From NCBI GenBank assembly GCA_031769625.1, contig JAUIMM010000003.1, positions 3,973,149 to 4,037,148 of the forward strand: a stretch of 64,000 nt of DNA, given 5' to 3'. The notes under the pieces were generated by a model. The model saw nothing but the letters and a program-made list of their open reading frames with translations. It made no database searches and was not told where the DNA came from. The stretch is from Taudactylus pleione (Eukaryota; Chordata; Amphibia; Anura; Myobatrachidae). Position 1 is the stretch's first letter. Each line of letters starts with the position of its first letter. Positions 45,646-53,478 of the stretch are shown in pieces. The position numbers were made by a program, and so were the translations under genes.

Positions 45646-47030
45646 GTAGGTTTGTGTGAGGTTCAGTGTTTCAGCTTTGTGGCGATTTGATTCTCTGCAG
45701 AAAGTGTCATTTAACTAGAGTGAAGGAGAAGTGTCTCTTTGGCGTTAATTTATAGGTTCTGAGGTTTCAATTACTGCTTAGTGCTCCCTCTAGAGAACGA
45801 ATGGTTCATTCCTCACAGGTGCCTCCAGCATTTATATGGCTCGGTGACTTTAAATATCACCCCCAACGTTTTGTGAGTGGAGGTCAAGACTGCACTGACT
45901 TGGTTGTACGTTAACATACAACACTAGTATCTCTGTGTTCCTCAGATTAAACATGTTACTGCTGTACTAGAGCGAGTCTTCTGTTTCAATTTGCCTTATC
46001 ATAGTGTTGTGACATGTGGGAGTGGGTAAGACAGAGACCTTACTGCTGTGGTTGTAAGTATCAGATACATAGCATGCCCAGTGCCAGGAAATGCGCCTCA
46101 AACCGTAACCTTATCCGACGAAAGAGCAGCTTAACCACGTACGTGCCAGGGGGTGGTACACTCACTAACTGACACAAGTGTGCAGTGCTATAGAAATAAC
46201 TTGCTCAGAGAATAAATAAACTGCAGTCATTCTATTTGTGCATAACATTTACAAGTTTGTTGCAGTTGCACACATTTGCTAATATATGCTCAATATGATA
46301 TTTACTGTATGTACAAGCTGAATGATGTGTCACAGCAGCCTTGTGAGGGATTGCCACAGCAGCTTTATGAGGAATTGTCCTGCACCTGCTTCCATTATGT
46401 GTATCGTTATCTGTGAGGCATGTATGGGACCAGCAGCTAACAGGGAGTGCAGGTCTTTATAGCTCCATTTAGGAGGTTCTTTGGGTACCTCCTGGTTAGT
46501 TAGCGCTTGATTATATGAGTATAGGCCGTCTGTGATTACAGTTAGGACCATGCTTATCGAATCAGCGGCAAACGCAGGATTTGAGAAGTTTTTCCAGATA
46601 CTCAAACCCCCACCCTTTGTGCGCCACTGCCGATGCACCGAGAGTGTGTCAGGAGTAGTGTGGGGCCAGCTTTAGAGAAAATGGCTGACATGTTCTCAGA
46701 GTTCAGTGAATAAATACATGAAATGCAGATTGGAATTTATATAGCATGTGTACAGCAAAGAAATAATAGCCCCATCTCTTAGATCTGTTCTCTATGCAAA
46801 AACAAAACAAAAACAGCATATTGATGTTTTTAAAATGTCATGTAGGGATTTTTCTAGGAAACTTGGTATTATTTGGAAACAGGGCATAGTTATATTAGCA
46901 TATTAATTACTAGTATAACGGACACTACGTAAGCCCGGTCACCTCAGCCTATGCCCCCCGGAATATTTTTAGAATGACTGAGAAAGTGAAACCTTTGCAT
47001 TCTGATGGTTCAACGTACACAAACTTTGTT
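45646..47030. other. Intronic sequence, no recognised feature
   Basis: Nothing recognisable beyond ordinary A/T-rich intron sequence. Confidence 0.35.
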
Positions 47031-47352
47031 AAAAGCACAAAATTATTAAAATACAGTATAAAATAACCTTCAGGCTCTGCGTATAAGGTGTATATGAAAC
47101 TTAAATGAATTTCATGTATGTACACACACTTTTTTCTTTATGCACAAAATTATCAAATATATTGTATGAAATTACCTGTAGGCTGTGTGTATAAGGTGTA
47201 TATAACACATAAATGCATTCTGTGTTTAGATTTGGGTCCCATTCTAAAGATATCTCATTATGGTATGCAAATATTCCAAAATATGGAATATTCCGATATT
47301 CAAAATACCCCCAGTCCCAAGCATTTTGGATATGGGAGACTCAACCTGTAAT
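47031..47352. mobile_element. Possible Tigger/pogo-like element end with internal duplication
   Basis: The right end AGCATTTTGGATATGGGAGA then CTCAACCTGTA resembles MER2-type Tigger termini (ending CTCAACCTGTA). GCACAAAATTAT... with GCGTATAAGGTGTATAT at about 47035-47095 is repeated at 47143-47205, a partial tandem duplication. The left terminus was not found. Confidence 0.4.
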
Positions 47353-47702
47353 ACAAAAAATTTAATTTCTTTATCTGGTGTTTTTTTTTTGTTTTTTTTG
47401 TTTGTGATTTGGAGAACTTTTTCTAAAATATACTATACAAAATGGAAAAAATAAAATAAAATCCCTGACTCACCCCCCACTATCCTTAGCCGACCCGTCA
47501 TTAAATCGCACAGCAGTGGTCATCATAGTTACTATATAAGGACTACCTTTGTGACCATATCTGTGCATAGGACATTATTACTGGAAAACTGCAAATACTT
47601 TCTGGATGAGAGGTGACGCCGAAAGACGCCTAAGGTGTGTGTGTGTATATAGAAAAAGTAGATGGCTGCAAATTTGGGATGTGCAGATTCCATACTGTAG
47701 AG

Positions 47703-48066
47703 CAGGGATGGAGACCCTCAGGCCCGGGGGCCGTATAAGGCCCCAGGAATCATTTGGTTTGGCACTCTGAGCTTTTTGTTGCTAGCCTCATCTGGCTAGC
47801 AGGATGCCTAGAATGTCACCCTGCAGCCCGAATCTATGCAGCAGTGCAAACTGGAGCATCCTTAGGACTCTTCAGACGGTCACACCGCTGCCCTTACAGC
47901 TCCCCGGAGCATCCTCAGGATGCTCCGGGCAGTGCTGTAATCACCGCCAGCTGTGGCCCTGCCCCTATGTGACATCACACGGAGGGGGTGTGGCCGGCAC
48001 TGGGCCCACGAATAATGTTATATATATCAAACTGGCCCTTGGCAGAAAAATGGTTCCCCACCCCTG
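47703..48066. mobile_element. hAT-type MITE, copy 1 (CAGGGGTGGGGAACC family)
   Basis: Left end CAGGGATGGAGACCCTCAGG, right end AAATGGTTCCCCACCCCTG. Contains AGCTCCCCGGAGCATCCTCA with ATGCTCCGGG and CAGCTGTGGCCCTGCCCC. No matching 8-bp flanks were found, unlike the other two copies. Confidence 0.75.
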
Positions 48067-48133
48067 AAAGAAAGGACCAACATGATTAAAAAAAAAAATC
48101 TATATAATTTTCACTCCTGGAAGCAATAACTAT

Positions 48134-48618
48134 GAGCCTGATCCACTACCAATCGCAACTGCGATTACACACGCAATTGGACGATTGTTGCATTCTGCGC
48201 ATGCATCGCAGTGTGTGAAACTGCGATCGGGACTGCGATCGCAGTTACTACACAGGCCCATCGTAGAGTGATTGACGAGTAGTACCATTTGGGGGTGGTC
48301 TACAAAACGCAGGCGTGCCAGTGCGTTTATATGCCATTACAGGGGAGTGCATAAAACAGCCACTGCGATGCCATACGCAGCTTGGGATTTCTCTGCGTGC
48401 GATATTAGCAGTTCCTGAGTAAGGTCAGAGCTTGTGCAAGTGTGCGTGAGGCTGCGATGGTACTCTGTTAGTATTACGGATGTGTGTAAGGTAAGGTGGG
48501 CATCCTTTTGTTGTGCTGCGACGGCATAGCGATTACAACCATTAGCATATCTTCGCAGTGAGACTGCGTGCGTAATCGCTATTGCAATCGAAATGGTGAT
48601 CCTTACTGAATCAGGCCC
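48134..48618. mobile_element. MITE of the GGGCCTGATTCAG superfamily
   Basis: Left end GAGCCTGATCCACTACCAAT, right end GTGATCCTTACTGAATCAGGCCC, with TAT on both sides. The interior is CpG-rich with CGCAACTGCGATTACACACG and similar inverted motifs. Confidence 0.6.
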
Positions 48619-49955
48619 TATGATCTCTGTCCTAAAATACCAGAGCAACACAGATTTAGAGGGGGATTGAGCCAAATTATTTTGGATCCCCTTCTGAGGA
48701 AGCCAAACTTTGCTGATATCTCTTTGATTAGATTGAATCCGGATTAGAATTCTGGATTTGGTGCAGCCATTCTAAAATAAAATATTATGTGTAGTTTGAA
48801 TTGTTGAGATGCATTCATATAAAAAACAGTTTAAACAAATATTGTATATAGAGCCACTCCTGGCCAGTATAGAATCCTTTGTACATATAGGCTATCAGTG
48901 ATTGAATTCTATGCGATGAGTCTTCTGCACAGTCTGAGGTTCCGTGGCGTGTGAATGGTAAGCAGTATTGTCTGATGACGCGTAGAAATTGTGCGAAAGA
49001 CGTTTGTCACAAAGAGCGTCTGCTGCTAATCTGTGAAAATTGTTACCAGATGTATAAGGTGAAAATGAAGTGACATTCTCCTCAAGACCTAGTTATGTAA
49101 CCGAGCCTGTGCTATGCCCTAAGATTATACATGTGTATGCTGCACAATTCAAATTGACATAACAAATTGCCATCTTTGTTTAAGATAGTCATCCGGTCTC
49201 CCCATTGCTGCTGTTGTAGAACTACTAGTGCATGCAAGCACTGCCAGAGGCTGGCAGGGCATGCTGGGACTTGTGGTGTGGCTTAGTGGTGACTGGCCAA
49301 CCTTGATTTTGTTTGTGACCAATAACACTAACAGCCGTCCCAAAAGTGTGTTCATCCCACGTATGCATAAAGGATAAACATCTATCAATTGTTATGGTTG
49401 CTAGAGGGAAATACGCTGATAATGGCAATCTATATACCAGGTGCTGTGTCCGCACCAGCTCTTCCTCTCGCTTCATGTGTGTTATACCTCGAGAGGGAGT
49501 CACGTTGCAGTTTTCATGTAATATTACTTCAGTCTGACTCTTCTGACCTCTGTGTAATACTAAGAATTAGATTTAATTCCGCCTGCCCACCCAGTCTTTC
49601 TTCTACATTATGTGCATTCCATCCCCGCCTGTTTGTACCGCTCATCCACTGATCACTGTGGTCCATGTGATTCTCATACCAGTTTCCGGATGTGACCGGG
49701 CTGGGGGCAGCACCATGTGACCTCTGGCATAGGAATTCCCCGGGCACCACCAGCTCTGTCACCTTGGCTCAGCCCAGCTCTGCTTCCGTCATTTGCAAAA
49801 ACAATTATCGTTTGTAAAATAACACTGATAGAATATTTTAGAACGGTCTGTGTTTCTGCTGCTTTCAAAACCATATTTATAATGAGGAATTGGATTAATA
49901 GACCTTTTCCAGTGACCGATCTCTCATCCCTGGAAAATAGGGACAGCTGGCCACT
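48619..49955. other. Intronic sequence, one short hairpin
   Basis: GTGCATGCAAGCACTGCCAG and GGCAGGGCATGCTGGGACTT around 49230-49275 form a small imperfect inverted repeat. Nothing else was recognised. Confidence 0.35.
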
Positions 49956-49963
49956 ACCTAAAG

Positions 49964-50325
49964 CAAGGGTGGGGAACCTCAGGCCCGGGGGCCGTTTAAG
50001 GTCCGCGGAGTCATTTGGTCTGGCCCTCTGAGTTTTGTATGCTAGCCTCATCTGACTAGTAGGGTGCTTAGAATGGCACCCTGCAGCCAGAATCTATGCA
50101 GCAGTTCCGCCTGGAGCGTCCGTAAAACACTTCAAATGGTCACGCCGCTGCCCTTACAGCTCCCCGGAGCATCATCAGGATGATCCGGGCTTTGCTGTAA
50201 TCACCGGCGATTGTGGCCCCGCCCCATGTGATGTCACATGGAAGGGGCGTGGACTGCACCAGGCCCGCGAATAATGTTATATATATCAAAATGGCCCTCG
50301 GCAGAAAAAAATTTCCCCACCCCTG
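49964..50325. mobile_element. hAT-type MITE, copy 2, perfect 8-bp duplication
   Basis: Left end CAAGGGTGGGGAACCTCAGG, right end AATTTCCCCACCCCTG. Flanked by ACCTAAAG at 49956-49963 and 50326-50333 (8/8). Same family and orientation as 47703-48066. Confidence 0.85.
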
Positions 50326-50708
50326 ACCTAAAGGGTTCTGTTGCATTTTTCCTGTATAAAAAGACATTGCAAATAGCCTTGTGGTGACTAGGCAGAAACT
50401 CCCCTTCCCAGCACACATTAAGCATGTTATGCCGGACTTGTGGTGTGCGACTGCATTGCGTCCGTCCGTGCGGACACAGAGAGCAGGGGCAGCGCGTGTT
50501 TCACCCTCTTTGCTAATTTGAACGAGTGACTGTGGAGCTGTCCTGCTGCCAGATCACTAGCTGCAATGCCTTTTATGGAACCACTGCTGCGGATAAGGCC
50601 TTTCTCACTGTGACTGCCCTAATGGTCATGTCAGGGGATTGCTGTGATTAGATATTCCTAGGATCTGCTCCCAGTCATTTCTGTACATTGAATTACTATA
50701 TTTCAGTA

Positions 50709-50866
50709 TTTCTACTTCAGGGTCCATAGGGGGTCCACAGGGTTGACCTTGGGGTATAGCTGGATCTGGATCCATGGGCACCACGCAGTTAAAGCTTTAG
50801 CTGCTCCCAGGATGCACTTGGGTCCGTCCTCCTCTATACCCCGCCCCCGGCCACAGCACCTCAGTT
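50709..50866 (+). repeat. DIRS left inverted terminal repeat
   Basis: Starts TTTCTACTTCAGGGTCCATA and continues through GGGTTGACCTTGGGGTATAG to CCACAGCACCTCAGTT. From GTTGACC onward it is identical by eye to the complement of the right repeat. The outermost 30 bases differ (ACTTCAGGGTCC versus ACGAAGTCC). Confidence 0.9.
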
Positions 50867-51927
50867 TGAGTTGGTGCCCGGCCGGAGTCGGGTCACCTGC
50901 GCAGGGGGGCTGCAGGAGCAGCCCCCAAAAGCTTTCTATTTTTATTAAAAAAAAAAAAAAAGAGCCTGTTAGATTTTTATTTTAAAACAGAGGCTCTAGT
51001 GTGGCAGCGACGTTCTGTCTATGCTGACGCCCACGCTGCCGCTCTCCTTCCCCGCTGGCGCCGCGACGCCAGTACTGCACTGGGGATCGCGGCGGGAGGC
51101 CAGAGTCCGTACTAGCCGGACTCTGGGTCCCTCCCTGGACTGCTGCCGGAGTCGCCGGGGACAAGGTAAGCCGCGAGTCGCCGATTAGCGGCGGCTCGCG
51201 GGTTTTGCCTGCAGATGCAGTCCTTTGCCCCCGGTCCTAGGGGACAGACCGGGGGCCGCTAGCGGTGGCGGCGGGCTCCCCCTCTGAGGAGGAATAACCC
51301 GTGGGACCACTAGACCACCAGGGATATATGGCAAGCGGGATGCCGGCAAGCCCTGGGATTAATATGCTAGCCAGGGGAGGAAGCCTTCCCTGTCAGCGGC
51401 TCCTCCCCTCAGCTCAGCGCGCCTTTCAGTACGGAGTCTGGCGTCGCTGAGCTGCAGCTACTCGGCCACTCCTCCTCTGAGGTCTCCAGCGGCCATTTTC
51501 TCACAGTGGCAGCGCAGATCCTCAGGGAGCACGCGGACCGGTCCCCCTGTGTACCTCTCCCCTGATTAAGGACAGCGTACACAGCACTATAGCCCTCCCA
51601 GACACTGAATCTGGGCAGGTTGATTGTAGTGGAAAGGTGCAGTGAGTATATCTTCCTGCATGGTATGTGACTTTTGCTAGTGCTGCCTGTCTGTGCTTAT
51701 TTTCTACTTACTGTCAGCTTATACCTATCCCTTTACTTCTCCTACAAGCCCTACAGGTGTGTGGGGGAGGGGCGTTTCTACTGACCTCACTTATATAGAT
51801 CACGTATTTGTGAGGTCCGTCACATACAGTTGTGTGCTACTCAGTGCCATATTGTGGGCTGTTGTTCAGCACACCGGTGAGTGCGTTTTACTTCTACCCT
51901 GGTGCCAGATATATAATATATTCTGTC

Positions 51928-53478
51928 ATGTCAGACGAGGAGGTTGAGCGCTCAGTGGCTCCGGTGTTGGCCTCCTGCGGACGCTGTTCTGCAGGAGTAG
52001 ATAGGGAGGATTTGTCACAGGATGGCCTGTGTAGTCGATGCCAGGTGGCTCCTGGCCCATCCAGACCTTCTCTGGCGCAGGAACCACCGTGGGCGATGTT
52101 TTCTCAAGTGCTGGTGTCTATTGCGGACCGTCTGTCGGTCCCGACTGCTCTCCCTACTAGGTCGTTGTCTCAGCCGACCATCCCCCATTCCCCGGGTGTC
52201 CCGCAGTTATTGCGGAGTCCTCCTGGGTCTCAGTCGGTGGGTCCCTATGCGGGGTTGCCTATGTATATACAGGCTTCCCCTGTGCCGCAGCAGCCTGTGG
52301 TACCTTTTCAGGCCCCTATGGTGACTCCTCCACCCTGGGTGGATGTGCTCTCCAACTCCGTGCAAAATTTGGCGGCCGCTTCCTCGGCTTTTCAGTCAAT
52401 GTTGCAGACTGACATGCCTTCTAGGATTTCAAAACGCCCACTCATGACACGGGCTGCTCAGGTATCGGACTCAGAGGGTTCCTCAGATGATGGGGAGGTC
52501 CCTGATGACACTGACTCGGACGCCTCGGTCCAGGAAATGGATACCAAGTCGTCCATTAATGTGCGTGCACTAGTTAGGGCGGTGCAAGCTATTCTTCTTA
52601 TAGAGGATGAGGCACCGGTTCCTAAGTCGAAGTTTCCTAGTTTCAAAAAAACTAAGGTGGCTTCTGCGGTGTTTCCCCTGTCGGATCAGTTGACGGATCA
52701 TATGGCGGTAGCTTGGCAGGCGCCCAGTAAGAGATTCCTTCCTCAGAAGCGGTTGGCTTCTAATTACCCCTTCCCTGAGGCACATTGTAAAAGATGGGAA
52801 ACTCCACCGGCGGTGGATTCCCATGTCACCCGTTTAACTCGGGGCGCCACCTTACCATTACCGTCGATATCCTCGCTGAAGGATCCCACGGACAGGAAAG
52901 TTGAGACTTGCTTAAAGTCTATTTACTCCCTCTCCGGGGCGGTGGCCCGACCGTCCATGGCCATCTCCTGGGTGGCCAAGGCCATTGAGGGGTGGGCCAA
53001 TGCATTGGAAGATACCTTCCCGGACGACGCTCCGGATGTCCAGCGGGCGTTGTTGGGACAAATGAGGGACGCTGCTTCTTACATTGGAGAAGCTTCTTTA
53101 GATGCTAGTCTGCTGACCTCGCGGGTATCGGCTGCAGCGGTGTCTGCCCGCCGATCCTTATGGTTGCGGTCCTGGAGAGCGGACTCTGATTCAAAGAAAG
53201 GTCTGGAGGCCTTACCTTTCAATGGGGAATTACTATTTGGTCCGGACTTGGACAAAATAGTGGACACCCTGGCTAAATCCAAGTCGGCCTTCCTCCCTTC
53301 GGCGGCACTGCCTGCTAAGGTTCGGAGTTCGGCTTTTCGTTCCTTTCGGGTTCAGGGTAAGGCGAAAGGTCAGTCCTTCCCGAGACAGTCTGCGAGTAAG
53401 ACGGCCTCTAAACCCAAGAAGCAAGCCTGGAGTGCTCGGCGCCCTTCTTCCAAGCAGGAAGATAAACCTGCGGCCTGA
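51928..53478 (+). CDS. DIRS ORF1, gag-like protein (~516 aa)
   Basis: ORF1 of the DIRS element, a putative nucleocapsid-like protein. The frame is open from 51832. I chose the ATG at 51928 because it begins MSDEEVERS and a CxxC-x14-CxxC pair follows at residues 17-38 (CGRC and CSRC), a likely zinc knuckle. Then come a Pro-rich stretch, an acidic Ser/Asp/Glu region (SDSEGSSDDGEVPDDTDSD) and a helical domain with WVAKAIEGWANALED and ARRSLWLRSW. The C-terminus is Lys/Arg-rich (ASKPKKQAWSARRPSSK). The helical domain belongs to the family from which the C-terminal domain of LAP2-alpha is thought to derive (established knowledge). It ends in TGA at 53476-53478, in the same frame as the RT ORF. Confidence 0.8.
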   Translation: MSDEEVERSVAPVLASCGRCSAGVDREDLSQDGLCSRCQVAPGPSRPSLAQEPPWAMFSQVLVSIADRLSVPTALPTRSLSQPTIPHSPGVPQLLRSPPGSQSVGPYAGLPMYIQASPVPQQPVVPFQAPMVTPPPWVDVLSNSVQNLAAASSAFQSMLQTDMPSRISKRPLMTRAAQVSDSEGSSDDGEVPDDTDSDASVQEMDTKSSINVRALVRAVQAILLIEDEAPVPKSKFPSFKKTKVASAVFPLSDQLTDHMAVAWQAPSKRFLPQKRLASNYPFPEAHCKRWETPPAVDSHVTRLTRGATLPLPSISSLKDPTDRKVETCLKSIYSLSGAVARPSMAISWVAKAIEGWANALEDTFPDDAPDVQRALLGQMRDAASYIGEASLDASLLTSRVSAAAVSARRSLWLRSWRADSDSKKGLEALPFNGELLFGPDLDKIVDTLAKSKSAFLPSAALPAKVRSSAFRSFRVQGKAKGQSFPRQSASKTASKPKKQAWSARRPSSKQEDKPAA

